Assembly (NCBI GenBank): GCA_018824405.1
Contig: JAHJGO010000029.1
Span: 1 to 51,619, forward strand
Origin: Gammaproteobacteria bacterium
GTDB taxonomy: Bacteria; Pseudomonadota; Gammaproteobacteria; Burkholderiales; Sulfuricellaceae
DNA: 51,619 nt
Direction of reading: 5' to 3'
Shown one piece after another: positions 8,194-16,477 of this stretch (the stretch's first letter is position 1; every line of letters begins with the position of its first letter). The notes under the pieces are model-generated. The model had not been told where the DNA came from, did not search any database, and was given only the letters and a program-made list of their open reading frames with translations. The position numbers were made by a program, and so were the translations under genes.

Positions 8194-9366
8194 ATGTTTT
8201 CCATTACTGATCACGACTTTATGGCGCAAGCGTTGCGTCTTGCCGAGCGCGGCCTGTATACGGCCACTCCCAACCCCCGTGTCGGTTGCGTCATTGTGAG
8301 TGGGGGTGTAGTGGTCGGGGAGGGCTGGCACGAGCGTGCCGGCGAACCCCATGCCGAGATTCATGCCCTGCAGCAGGCGGGCGAACTGGCTCGTGAGGCA
8401 ACGGTTTATGTAACGCTGGAGCCTTGCAGTCACCATGGGCGTACTCCGCCCTGTGCAGAAGCACTGGTCAAGGCCGGTGTGGCTCGCGTGGTAATGGCTA
8501 TGCAGGATCCCAATCCGCTGGTTTCGGGCGCGGGCCTGAAAGTCATGGCAGATGCGGGCATCCAGGTCGAATGCGGACTGCTTGAACAGGGGGCCAGCGA
8601 ACTCAACATCGGCTTCGTGTCGCGCATGCGTCGCGGGCGGCCATGGTTGCGGCTGAAAGTGGCGGCCACACTGGATGGCAAGACAGCGCTCAGCAATGGC
8701 GTCAGCCAGTGGATTACCGGCCCGGATGCACGGCGCGATGCACATCGCTGGCGCGCTCGCTCCTGCGCCATGCTGACCGGCATCGGCACGGTGCTGCATG
8801 ACGACCCGTCCTTCAATGTGCGCGATATCGAAACTTCGCGCCAGCCGCTCAAGGTGGTGGTGGACGCCAATCTGAGCATGCCGCTGGACGCCAAAATGCT
8901 ATCCGGTGCGCCGTTGCTGGTCGCCACGGGTTGCGATGAAGAAGACCGCATCCAAGCCTTGCGCGAGGCCGGTGCCGAAGTGCTGGTGTTGCCTGCGCAG
9001 CATGGTCAGATCGATCTGGCGCGCCTGATGCAGGAACTTGGGCAACGCGGCTGCAATGAGGTTACCGTCGAAGCTGGCAAGGTGCTGAATGGCGCGTTGA
9101 TGCAGGCGGGCGTGGTGGACGAACTGGTGTTCTATCTCGCGCCCATGCTGTTCGGCGACAAGGCGCGCGGCATGTTTGGTTTGCCGGATATCGAGGCAAT
9201 GGAACAGCGTCAGGAGCTGGATATTCGCGACCTGCGCATGGTGGGTCAGGATATGCGCATCGTGGCGCGTTTGACGGCCAAGGCCGCTTCCCTCTCTCCT
9301 GACTCTCTCCCGGGGGGAGAGAGGGACGATGTATCGCTGCGCGAGTTTTATAAGGAAAGAACATAA
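8194..9366 (+). CDS. ribD: Bifunctional riboflavin deaminase/reductase RibD
   Basis: Carries out the second and third steps of riboflavin synthesis: deamination of the pyrimidinone and reduction of the ribosyl side chain. The N-terminal zinc deaminase has HAE at 53-55 and cysteines C78 and C87 in PCSHHGRTPPC. The reductase domain spans about 147-365 (LKVAATLDGKTA, SQWITGPDAR, TGIGTVLHDDPSFNVR). At 390 residues it is about 20 longer than E. coli RibD. The extra tail (from about residue 366, SLSPDSLPGGERDD onward) is encoded by a hairpin-type repeat at 9289-9326. The stop overlaps the ribE start by one base (TAATG). Confidence 0.97.
   Translation: MFSITDHDFMAQALRLAERGLYTATPNPRVGCVIVSGGVVVGEGWHERAGEPHAEIHALQQAGELAREATVYVTLEPCSHHGRTPPCAEALVKAGVARVVMAMQDPNPLVSGAGLKVMADAGIQVECGLLEQGASELNIGFVSRMRRGRPWLRLKVAATLDGKTALSNGVSQWITGPDARRDAHRWRARSCAMLTGIGTVLHDDPSFNVRDIETSRQPLKVVVDANLSMPLDAKMLSGAPLLVATGCDEEDRIQALREAGAEVLVLPAQHGQIDLARLMQELGQRGCNEVTVEAGKVLNGALMQAGVVDELVFYLAPMLFGDKARGMFGLPDIEAMEQRQELDIRDLRMVGQDMRIVARLTAKAASLSPDSLPGGERDDVSLREFYKERT
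9289..9326. repeat. Hairpin repeat of the CCTCTCTCC/GGAGAGAGG type, inside the 3' end of ribD
   Basis: TCCCTCTCTCC (9289-9299) is exactly complementary to GGAGAGAGGGA (9316-9326). A second CTCTCTCC copy and a GGGGGGAGAG run sit in the loop. Such pyrimidine/purine hairpins are widespread intergenic repeats in proteobacteria; here one lies within an open frame. In the mRNA it forms a strong stem about 40 bases before ribE, where it could affect translation or mRNA decay. A related hairpin is at 44700-44745. Confidence 0.7.
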
Positions 9367-9965
9367 TGTTTACCGGCATCATCCAGGCGGTGGGAAAAAT
9401 CACCGTCATCGAACCTTTGCAGCAGGGCGTGCGTCTGAGTATTGATGCAGGTGCCCTGGACATGAGCGACGTGGCGCTGGGCGACAGCATTGCGGCCAAT
9501 GGCGTATGCCTGACAGTGATTGCCAAAATAGACAGCGGCTACCAGGTCGATGTCTCGCGCGAAACCCTGAATTGCACAGCAGGGCTGGGCGAAGTCGGCG
9601 AGGTCAACCTGGAAAAGGCGCTACGTTTGTCCGACAGGCTAGGCGGGCATCTGGTAAGCGGCCATGTGGATGGCGTGGGCGAAGTGATCAAGTTTGCGCC
9701 GGTAGGCGAGTCGCATGAGCTGGTGATTCGCGCCCCAAAAGCATTGGCGCGCTACATCGCCCACAAGGGATCAATTACAGTCAACGGGGTGAGCCTGACG
9801 GTCAACTGGGTGAAGGACGAGGATTTCAGCATCAACCTGATTCCCCACACCATTCATGCCACCAATTTCAAACATCTGTGCGCCGGCAAGCCGGTCAATC
9901 TTGAGGTCGATCTGGTGGCGCGCTATCTGGAACGCATGCTGAGTTATAGCAAGGAAAATCAATGA
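9366..9965 (+). CDS. ribE: Riboflavin synthase, alpha subunit
   Basis: Dismutates two molecules of 6,7-dimethyl-8-ribityllumazine to riboflavin, the last pathway step. It is 199 residues with two homologous lumazine-binding barrels: 1-95 (MFTGIIQAVGKI, GDSIAANGVCLTV) and 96-190 (GHLVSGHVDGVGE, GSITVNGVSLTVN), then a trimerisation helix. It overlaps ribD upstream by one base and ribBX downstream by four (ATGA), so translation is probably coupled. The gene is called ribC in some species and ribE in others. Confidence 0.97.
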   Translation: MFTGIIQAVGKITVIEPLQQGVRLSIDAGALDMSDVALGDSIAANGVCLTVIAKIDSGYQVDVSRETLNCTAGLGEVGEVNLEKALRLSDRLGGHLVSGHVDGVGEVIKFAPVGESHELVIRAPKALARYIAHKGSITVNGVSLTVNWVKDEDFSINLIPHTIHATNFKHLCAGKPVNLEVDLVARYLERMLSYSKENQ

Positions 9966-11059
9966 GTGCGAACATAAGCCCGATTCAAGACATTATCGCC
10001 GACTTTAAGGCCGGCAAAATGGTCGTCCTGGTGGATGAGGAAGACCGCGAGAACGAGGGCGATCTGGTACTGGCGGCCGAATTCGTGACGCCGGAAGCCA
10101 TCAACTTCATGGCCAAGCATGGTCGTGGCCTGATCTGCCTGACCCTGACCGAAGCTCGCTGCCGCCAGCTCGATCTGCCGCTCATGGTTTCAAGCAACAA
10201 GGCGCCGCTGGGTACCAATTTCACTGTTTCGATCGAGGCGGCTGAAGGCGTGACCACCGGCATCTCTGCCGCCGATCGCGCAAAAACCGTACTTGCTGCG
10301 GTAAAGAAGGATGCGAGCGTGCATGACATCGTGCAGCCTGGGCATATTTTCCCGCTCAAGGCGCAGAACGGCGGCGTCCTGGTGCGGGCCGGGCATACCG
10401 AAGCGGGCTGCGACCTGGCTGCGCTGGCCGGACTGGAACCAGCCGCAGTGATCTGCGAAATCCTCAAGGAAGACGGCGAAATGGCCCGGCTGCCCGATCT
10501 GCTGGAATATGCCAAGCTGCATGATCTCAAGATCGGCACTATCGCAGACCTGATCCACTATCGCAGCCAGACCGAAAGCCTGGTGGATCGCGTGGCAGAA
10601 AAAAAGGTGCGGACCGCCTATGGCGAGTTCCAGTTGGTCACCTATCACGACAAGACCGCCAACGAAGTCCATCTGGCGCTGGTGAAGGGCGAAATCAAGG
10701 CTGGCGAAGAAACCCTGGTGCGGGTGCATGAGCCCTTGTCTGTGATGGATTTTATTGATGCAACCAGTTTCGAACATTCCTTCAGCGTGCATCAGGCAAT
10801 GCAGGCCGTGGCGGATGCCGGCAAGGGCGTGATTGTGCTGATGCGGCGTGGAGGGGAATCCTCCACCGACCTGCTGGAGCGTATTCAGCGTAATGAACCC
10901 AAGCCTCCTGCCAAGGTGGACTTGCGTAATTACGGTATCGGCGCGCAGATACTGCGGGATCTTAATGTCACCAAAATGCGCCTCCTCGCACTGCCGCGCA
11001 AGATGCCAAGCATGACCGGCTTCGACCTGGAAGTCACCGGCTATTACGAACCGAAATAG
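9962..11059 (+). CDS. ribBX: DHBP synthase with a degenerate GTP cyclohydrolase II domain (RibBX type)
   Basis: The N-terminal half (about 5-203) is 3,4-dihydroxy-2-butanone-4-phosphate synthase with [10 protein letters not shown] at 25-34, HGRGLICL and the H-TEAG site ([12 protein letters not shown]), all intact. The C-terminal half (about 208-365) aligns with GTP cyclohydrolase II but lacks the three zinc cysteines (normally in a C-x10-C-x-C pattern) and the HRQEGRGIG catalytic stretch: [20 protein letters not shown] and [14 protein letters not shown] stand in their places. This matches the RibBX variant known in many proteobacteria, in which the second domain has no cyclohydrolase activity. 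A separate ribA must then exist elsewhere. Often annotated ribBA. Confidence 0.93.
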   Translation: MSANISPIQDIIADFKAGKMVVLVDEEDRENEGDLVLAAEFVTPEAINFMAKHGRGLICLTLTEARCRQLDLPLMVSSNKAPLGTNFTVSIEAAEGVTTGISAADRAKTVLAAVKKDASVHDIVQPGHIFPLKAQNGGVLVRAGHTEAGCDLAALAGLEPAAVICEILKEDGEMARLPDLLEYAKLHDLKIGTIADLIHYRSQTESLVDRVAEKKVRTAYGEFQLVTYHDKTANEVHLALVKGEIKAGEETLVRVHEPLSVMDFIDATSFEHSFSVHQAMQAVADAGKGVIVLMRRGGESSTDLLERIQRNEPKPPAKVDLRNYGIGAQILRDLNVTKMRLLALPRKMPSMTGFDLEVTGYYEPK

Positions 11060-11069
11060 GAAATCAGAT

Positions 11070-11537
11070 ATGGGAACCCCCAATAAACTGCCTGAATGCC
11101 ATCCCGACCTGAATGGTGCCGGCCTGAAAATTGGCATCACCATGAGTCGTTTCAACATCGATGTATGTGAGGGCTTGCTGGGTGCCTGCGTGACCGAGTT
11201 GCTCAAGCTGGGCGTGGCCAAGGAAGATATTTATCTCGCCAGTGTGCCTGGTGCACTGGAGATTCCCCTGGCACTGCAGAAGATGGCGAAAAGCGGCAAG
11301 TTCGATGCGCTGGTAGCACTGGGCGCGATCATTCGCGGCGAGACCTACCACTTCGAACTGGTGGCTAACGAATCCGGTAGCGGCGTGACTCGCGTCATGC
11401 TGGACAGCAGTATCCCCATTGCCAACGCTATTCTGACCGTGGAGAACGATGAGCAGGCACTGGTTCGCATGGCGGAAAAAGGGGCCGATGCGGCTCGGGT
11501 AGTGGTCGAGATGGTTAATCTGTTGAAGAAAATCTGA
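11070..11537 (+). CDS. ribH: 6,7-dimethyl-8-ribityllumazine synthase
   Basis: Condenses the RibD-pathway pyrimidine with DHBP to give lumazine. It is 155 residues. [12 protein letters not shown], the SVPGALEIP loop and [12 protein letters not shown], with its catalytic histidine, are present. It comes 10 bases after ribBX with a GGAAAT-type site before the ATG, and 11 bases before nusB. The order ribE-ribBX-ribH matches the substrate flow. Confidence 0.97.
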   Translation: MGTPNKLPECHPDLNGAGLKIGITMSRFNIDVCEGLLGACVTELLKLGVAKEDIYLASVPGALEIPLALQKMAKSGKFDALVALGAIIRGETYHFELVANESGSGVTRVMLDSSIPIANAILTVENDEQALVRMAEKGADAARVVVEMVNLLKKI

Positions 11538-11548
11538 ATAGGCTTTAC

Positions 11549-11983
11549 ATGAAAAAAAACCGTCGCAAAGCGCGCGAACTTGCAGTTCAGGGCATTTATC
11601 AGCGCCAACTCACTGGTGATTCGGTCGAGACGATCGAAGCCCAGTTGCGCGAGCACGAAGAATTTGAAAAGATCGATGGGGACCATTTTTCAGCCATACT
11701 CAATGGCGCAATCAAGGATGTAACCAATCTGGAAAGCAAGCTGCAACCTTGCCTGGACCGTCCTATTCAAGACTTGAGCCCGGTCGAGCGCGCGGTTCTG
11801 CTCGTGGCAACCTATGAGTTTGTACATCACGTGGAAATTCCCTACCGCGTGGTGATCAACGAAGCCATCGAACTGGCCAAGTGCTTTGGCGGAACGGACG
11901 GCTACAAGTACGTCAACGGCGTGCTCGACAAACTGGCCGCCAGCGAGCGTGCGGTCGAGGTCGGCGCGGCGAAGGGTAGTTGA
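11549..11983 (+). CDS. nusB: Transcription antitermination factor NusB
   Basis: Binds boxA RNA with NusE (ribosomal protein S10) to support antitermination, chiefly in rRNA operons. It is 144 residues and all helical. [62 protein letters not shown] are the family hallmarks. It closes the rib operon, an arrangement seen across proteobacteria. In beta- and gammaproteobacteria thiL often follows, but here the DUF1538 unit follows instead. Confidence 0.97.
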   Translation: MKKNRRKARELAVQGIYQRQLTGDSVETIEAQLREHEEFEKIDGDHFSAILNGAIKDVTNLESKLQPCLDRPIQDLSPVERAVLLVATYEFVHHVEIPYRVVINEAIELAKCFGGTDGYKYVNGVLDKLAASERAVEVGAAKGS

Positions 11984-12096
11984 GCAAGTCTGCAGGCCAG
12001 GCATTACTTCGAAGACTGCCAGAAACGATTTTTTTTCGCGCAAAGCGATTAATGGCTGATTGATAGCCAGACTCCCCTCTTGCGCCCGGCTCTGGC

Positions 12097-12102
12097 TATA
12101 AT
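12097..12102 (+). promoter_or_regulatory. Consensus -10 box immediately before the DUF1538 gene (possible leaderless start)
   Basis: A perfect TATAAT lies 7 bases before the ATG at 12110, so initiation at the normal distance would fall at or next to the A of the ATG. No Shine-Dalgarno sequence precedes that ATG. There is no good -35 box at 16-18 bases, though TGG just upstream resembles a shifted extended -10. The alternative is chance, with the real start at the TTG at 12080. Confidence 0.45.
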
Positions 12103-12109
12103 CGGGCTT

Positions 12110-13822
12110 ATGGCGAAAAAAATCCGTTACGGTGACTATCTCGGCGCAGTACGGCACCGGCAGCGCAAGCTCAGTTACAACGAAGTTGTAGCGCATACCC
12201 GCCTTTCTCCACGTAAAACCAAATTACGGCTGCGCGATTTTTATCGCCTGCTGGCTCCGTATATCGGCGTGCGTTTTGCTGAGCAGCTGATGGCAGTGGT
12301 GCCGCTGGCGGCGTTTCTGGTGTTCTTCGAAGTGGGTGTTCTGGATTCGGCAGTGAGCGGCTGGGAAAGCATTGCCTTTGGCATGGCGGCGGTGGTCTTT
12401 GGCCTGATGCTGTTCATGGAAGGGGTCAAGCGCGGCCTCATGCCATTCAGCGAGAATATCGGCTATACCATGCCGGGCAAGTTTTCCACGCCGATGGTAC
12501 TGGGTGTCGCTTTTGTTCTGGGTTTCATGGCCACCCTTGCCGAGCCGGCAATCGGCGCACTCAGGGCGGCCGGCAGCCTGGTGAGCCGGGATGAAACACC
12601 TTATCTCCATCTGTTGCTTAACGATCGCTCGGACTTGCTGGTGCTGGCAGTGGGCTTCGGGGTCGGCCTGGCTGTTCTGGCCGGGATGCTGCGTTTCATT
12701 TTTGGCTGGCGCCTGAAGTCGCTAATTATCGCGACCCTGGTGCCATGTCTCAGCATGACCCTGTTTTTTTCCATGGATGGCCGTCTGGAGCCGATTATCG
12801 GGCTGGCCTGGGATTGTGGAGCGATTACCACCGGACCGGTAACCGTGCCGCTGGTTCTGGCTATTGGCATTGGCGTGTCCGCAGCCACCAGCAGGGAAGA
12901 CAACCCGCTCTCCGGTTTTGGCATCGTCACCCTGGCATCACTGTTTCCGCCCATTGCGGTAATGTCGCTGGGCTTGGCACTTTCATTTGGAGATTTCCCG
13001 GTACTGGAGGCAGCTTTGATCCTTGCTGTCGAACCTGCATGGTATGAGCGCTCTCCTTTTGATGACATTATCGCTGCGCTGCGCGCCATTCTGCCATTGA
13101 CGCTGTTCCTTTGGCTGGTGCAGCAATGGTGGCTGAAGAGTCCGGTGAAGGAAGGAAAAATCCTGTTGTATGGCATTACTCTGGCCGTGCTGGGCATGAT
13201 GCTTTTCAATGTTGGCCTGGATTATGGCTTAACCCCGCTGGGTGGTCAGGCAGGCGGGATGGTGCCGGCCGCCTTTGCCTCATTTTCGGCTATTCAGGGT
13301 TCGCCGTTGTACCCCTACTGGATGGGCATCGGCGTTGCCTTGCTGTTTGCCCTGTTGCTCGGCTTTGGCGCCACCCTTGCGGAACCGGCTTTGAATGCCA
13401 TGGGCGTCACGGTGCAGAATCTTACCGACGGCGCGTTTACCAAGAAACTTCTGATTCGTGCGGTGGCGGCAGGAGTGGGCCTGGGTGTGGCCCTGGGCGT
13501 GGCGAAAGTGATTTTCTCTATTCCGATTGTGCTGCTGATCATTCCCGCCTATCTGCTGACCCTGGCCCTGACGGTGATTTCCAGTGAGGAATATGTCAAT
13601 CTGGCCTGGGATAGCGCAGGGGTAACCACCGGGCCGGTGACTGTTCCACTGGTTCTGGCTTTGGGGTTGGGATTGGGTAAGGCAGTTGGCGCCCAGGACG
13701 GATTCGGCATTCTGGCAATGGCTTCTGTCGGGCCGATTCTGAGCGTGCTTCTGACCGGGTTGTGGATCAGGTGGCGGGTGAAGATGAACAGTATGACTGT
13801 CGAAAGGTTAAACCAGGAATGA
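12110..13822 (+). CDS. Duplicated DUF1538 integral membrane protein, putative transporter
   Basis: A 570-residue polytopic protein with a basic cytoplasmic N-tail (1-48) and two homologous halves of the DUF1538 type. The paired motifs are GFMATLAEPA at 138-147 with GFGATLAEPA at 418-427, and LAWD-x4-TTGPVTVPLVLA ending at 251 with the same pattern ending at 517. The constant offset (about 266-280 residues) shows an internal gene duplication. The glycine- and proline-broken helices and repeated polar AEP/TTGP motifs suggest re-entrant substrate or ion sites. No function is established for DUF1538 as far as I know. The stop overlaps the first PII-like gene by four bases (ATGA), so the three genes form a translationally coupled unit. 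The start at 12110 is chosen over TTG 12080. Confidence 0.85.
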   Translation: MAKKIRYGDYLGAVRHRQRKLSYNEVVAHTRLSPRKTKLRLRDFYRLLAPYIGVRFAEQLMAVVPLAAFLVFFEVGVLDSAVSGWESIAFGMAAVVFGLMLFMEGVKRGLMPFSENIGYTMPGKFSTPMVLGVAFVLGFMATLAEPAIGALRAAGSLVSRDETPYLHLLLNDRSDLLVLAVGFGVGLAVLAGMLRFIFGWRLKSLIIATLVPCLSMTLFFSMDGRLEPIIGLAWDCGAITTGPVTVPLVLAIGIGVSAATSREDNPLSGFGIVTLASLFPPIAVMSLGLALSFGDFPVLEAALILAVEPAWYERSPFDDIIAALRAILPLTLFLWLVQQWWLKSPVKEGKILLYGITLAVLGMMLFNVGLDYGLTPLGGQAGGMVPAAFASFSAIQGSPLYPYWMGIGVALLFALLLGFGATLAEPALNAMGVTVQNLTDGAFTKKLLIRAVAAGVGLGVALGVAKVIFSIPIVLLIIPAYLLTLALTVISSEEYVNLAWDSAGVTTGPVTVPLVLALGLGLGKAVGAQDGFGILAMASVGPILSVLLTGLWIRWRVKMNSMTVERLNQE

Positions 13823-14184
13823 ATGAAGAAATCATTGTGTTGACTGATGTCGTGCTGATTACCGTCATCGTTCAACGTGGCGCGGCAGATACGGTGGTGC
13901 GTGCAGCCCAGAAGGCGGGTGCACAGGGTGCGACGATTTTCTACGCACGTGGCACCGGGGTACGTCAGCGCCACCTGGGTGTCCTTGGGGTGGCAGTCAA
14001 TGCGGAAAAGGAAGTGGTGTATATCGTGGCTTCAACCGACCAGGCCGACCGGATTTTCGAGCGCATATTCGTTGCCGCCAAGCTCGACACGCCCGGCATG
14101 GGCATGATTTACATGACCCATCTGGAAAAAATGGCAACGCATGTGCCACATGATCTGATTGCCCGGATTGCAGACCATGAGTGA
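13819..14184 (+). CDS. PII-like signalling protein 1, partner of the DUF1538 protein
   Basis: A 121-residue protein with the ferredoxin-like beta-alpha-beta pattern of PII (GlnB/GlnK) proteins: a first strand LITVIVQRG, helix ADTVVRAAQKAG, T-loop-like region FYARGTGVRQRHLGVLGV (about 41-58), then VVYIVASTDQADRIFERIFVAAKLDTPGMGMIYM. The uridylylated tyrosine of GlnB/GlnK (Tyr51) and its surrounding T-loop sequence are absent, so control by GlnD is unlikely. PII-like proteins encoded beside a transporter usually bind it and gate it in response to a nucleotide; by analogy this one may gate the DUF1538 protein. It overlaps both neighbours. Confidence 0.75.
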   Translation: MNEEIIVLTDVVLITVIVQRGAADTVVRAAQKAGAQGATIFYARGTGVRQRHLGVLGVAVNAEKEVVYIVASTDQADRIFERIFVAAKLDTPGMGMIYMTHLEKMATHVPHDLIARIADHE

Positions 14185-14527
14185 TGCCGACATGCTGCAA
14201 TCCTACAAGGTGATCACCTGTTTTCTGCCTGCAGGAAAGGGCAAGGAAGTGCTGGATGACCTGCGCAAGCAGAAAGGGGTGTACAGCGGTTTTGTGCATC
14301 ACGCACGTGGCGCGGGGGTCGACAGCAGGCGCGGCAACAAGGTGCCGTACTATGTGGAGCGCGAAGTCATCACCGTGCTGGCGCCCGTGGCGCAGGCGGA
14401 TGAAGTGTTCGAGTTTCTTTACTTCAACGCCGGTCTGGATCAGCCGCACACTGGCATGGTGCTGATGGAAAAGGCAATTCGCGGGATGATGTGCAATCTC
14501 ACCCCGGAAGTTGAAGATGCAGGCTGA
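14177..14527 (+). CDS. PII-like signalling protein 2, partner of the DUF1538 protein
   Basis: A 116-residue second PII-like protein, distinct from its neighbour. It has YKVITCFLPAGKGKEVLDDLRKQKG, then HHARGAGVDSRRGNKVPYYVEREVITVLAPVAQADEVFEFLYFNAGLDQPHTGMVLMEKA. It shares with protein 1 the ARG(T/A)GV loop motif (43-48 here) and the P-x-x-GM turn before the last strand. The start at 14177 overlaps the previous stop by eight bases. Two different PII-like subunits suggest a heteromeric regulator or two inputs on one transporter. That is inference. Confidence 0.72.
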   Translation: MSDADMLQSYKVITCFLPAGKGKEVLDDLRKQKGVYSGFVHHARGAGVDSRRGNKVPYYVEREVITVLAPVAQADEVFEFLYFNAGLDQPHTGMVLMEKAIRGMMCNLTPEVEDAG

Positions 14528-14596
14528 GCGGCGTTGCGTTGCCTGAAGCGCGCGGCAAACCGGTGGCTCCCGACAGCACTTTTAGCTTAAAGCGCT

Positions 14597-14794
14597 TTAT
14601 TTGTCTTTTGAAACCGGGCAGGTTTTGATGCCCAGTAAAGAATAAGCCGGGCACCAGCCCATCAGACCAGTCACCAGCGGTACTACACCGATCCAGCCCC
14701 ACACGCCGATGATGCCGGCCAGACTCAGGCCAATCAGTGCTGCTCCAGCAACGATGCGTACAGCTTTGTCTATGTTGCCTACGTTCTTGCCCAT
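14597..14794 (-). CDS. Small DUF2892 (YgaP-type) inner membrane protein
   Basis: A 65-residue protein with two hydrophobic helices (about 10-27 and 30-47) and the DUF2892 pattern: MGKNVGNIDKAVRIVAGAALIGL at the start and GWCPAYSLLGIKTCP near the end, with two conserved cysteines. A good AGGAGAAC box precedes the ATG at 14794. In E. coli YgaP the same membrane part is joined to a rhodanese domain; here it is free-standing. Its role is not known. It converges on the PII-like genes. Confidence 0.82.
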   Translation of the reverse strand: MGKNVGNIDKAVRIVAGAALIGLSLAGIIGVWGWIGVVPLVTGLMGWCPAYSLLGIKTCPVSKDK

Positions 14795-14850
14795 TTTGTT
14801 CTCCTTGTTGAATGAGTCAAAACCACGCCTCTGGCTCGAGGGAAAAGGCG

Positions 14851-16293
14851 CTACAAGAGGAATATGGTGGCGAGTCCGAGAAAAATAAAGAACCCACCGC
14901 TATCGGTGACTGCAGTAATCAACACACTCGACCCCACAGCGGGGTCGCGCCCGAATTTGTGCATGACCAGGGGGATGAATACACCCATGATGGCTGCCAG
15001 CAGCAGGTTGAGCACCATGGCGCCGGTCATGACTGCGCCCAGTGCCGCATTCTGGTACAGGGCGTAGGCCAGCAGGCCGAGAATGGAACCCCAGATCAAG
15101 CCGTTGAGCAAACTGACGCCAATTTCCTTGATAAACAGTTTACGCATGCTGCTAGGATGGATTTGCCCCAATGCCAGGCCGCGCACAATCATGGTAATGG
15201 TCTGATTGCCGGAGTTGCCGCCGATGCCGGCAACGATGGGCATCAGCGCTGCAAGTGCAACAATTTTCTCGATTGAGCCTTCGAATACGCCGATCACGCG
15301 TGAGGCGATGAAGGCTGTAACCAGATTGATGGCCAGCCATGTCCAGCGGTTTTGCATGGATTTCCATACCGAGGCGAACATGTCTTCTTCCTCGCGCAAA
15401 CCGGCCAGGGCCAGCACGTCGCCCTCGGCTTCCTCGCGGATGAAGTCCATTACCACGTCCACAGTCAGCCGGCCCACCAGGCGGTTGCGGGCATCCACCA
15501 CAGGCGCCGTCACCAGATCGTAGCGTTCGAAGGCCGAAGCGGCATCGCTGGCCTTGTCATCGGCATTGAAAACGACCGGATCATCGGCCATGAGTGTTGC
15601 CACCTGCACATCCGGATTGTGCAGCAACAGGCGTTTCAGGGGCAGCACACCGCGCAGTTTGTCGTTTTTGTCCACGACGAACAGCTTGTCGGTATGGCTG
15701 GGCAATTCGCCCAGGGTTCTGAGGTGGCTGAGCACATCTTCCAGGCTCATGTCGCTGCGGATGGATATCATGTCGAAATCCATCAGCGCACCTACCGCGC
15801 CTTCCTGATAAGACAATGCCGATTGCAGCTGTGCCTGTTTTTTCTTGTCGAGAGACTTGAACAGTTCCTCGATCACCTCGCGCGGCAGGTCGGGTGCAAG
15901 ATCGGCGATCTCGTCGGTGTCCAGCTGTTCGGCTGCGGCCCGCAGTTCAGCGGTGTCCATGGTGGCGATGAGCGATTCGCGCACCGCATCCGATACTTCC
16001 AGCAGGATGTCGCCATCGCGATCCGCTCGCACCAGTTCCCATACCACTAGGCGCTGGTCGAGCGGCAGTGCTTCGAGGATGTAGGCGACGTCGGCGGGGT
16101 GCAGCGCATCCAGCGTGTTCTTCAGTTCCGACAGGTTCTGCTTGTGCACCAGTTGCTGTACCAGGTCGTGGCGCGGCATGTCCTGCTTGTTTACCAGAGA
16201 TTCCACCAGCTCATGCTTGTGCAAAAGCTCGACTACGCGTTTCAGGCTTTCCTGAACGCTTTCGTGCGGGGCATTTTGGTTGTTGTCAGACAT
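14851..16293 (-). CDS. mgtE: Magnesium transporter MgtE
   Basis: A Mg2+-gated Mg2+ channel in the inner membrane, 480 residues. The cytosolic N domain (about 40-140, helical superhelix with ALHPADVAYILEALP) is followed by paired CBS domains (about 140-270) and then five membrane helices (about 315-480). The pore region keeps GIGGNSGNQTITMIVRGLALGQI and the AVTDSGGFFIFLGLA end of the family. The cytosolic domains normally close the pore when Mg2+ is plentiful. A TATAAT-type promoter lies about 35-60 bases upstream, leaving too short a leader for a Mg2+ riboswitch. Confidence 0.95.
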   Translation of the reverse strand: MSDNNQNAPHESVQESLKRVVELLHKHELVESLVNKQDMPRHDLVQQLVHKQNLSELKNTLDALHPADVAYILEALPLDQRLVVWELVRADRDGDILLEVSDAVRESLIATMDTAELRAAAEQLDTDEIADLAPDLPREVIEELFKSLDKKKQAQLQSALSYQEGAVGALMDFDMISIRSDMSLEDVLSHLRTLGELPSHTDKLFVVDKNDKLRGVLPLKRLLLHNPDVQVATLMADDPVVFNADDKASDAASAFERYDLVTAPVVDARNRLVGRLTVDVVMDFIREEAEGDVLALAGLREEEDMFASVWKSMQNRWTWLAINLVTAFIASRVIGVFEGSIEKIVALAALMPIVAGIGGNSGNQTITMIVRGLALGQIHPSSMRKLFIKEIGVSLLNGLIWGSILGLLAYALYQNAALGAVMTGAMVLNLLLAAIMGVFIPLVMHKFGRDPAVGSSVLITAVTDSGGFFIFLGLATIFLL

Positions 16294-16326
16294 GGCGGGT
16301 TCTGGGAGTGCCTTTGTGAAGTGCTT

Positions 16327-16357
16327 ATTATAGTGGCCGGGCGGGCTAAGGAAGCAA
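16327..16357 (-). promoter_or_regulatory. Probable mgtE promoter
   Basis: On the minus strand a perfect TATAAT (16332-16327) is preceded by TTGCTT (16357-16352) at 19 bases, slightly longer than ideal. Transcription would begin near 16320, about 27 bases before the mgtE ATG. The rest of the 184-base gap up to yggS is AT-rich and holds no gene. Confidence 0.5.
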
Positions 16358-16477
16358 TGAATTATTCTGCAAATCAGCTAATTAGCGCCACAAAACAATC
16401 GTTGATTTATGAAAATAAACAGATTTAAAGATGGCTACACCGCTTGGGTCTTTGCAATGACAATTAAACAGCAGTTG

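Noticed and set aside
9900-9962. FMN riboswitch before ribBX
   Set aside because: ribE and ribBX overlap, so there is no leader to hold one, and the conserved RFN-element blocks are not seen upstream of ribD or nrdR either.
10190-11221. A 343-codon open frame on the minus strand
   Set aside because: It is the shadow of ribBX and ribH; the real genes have all their family motifs.
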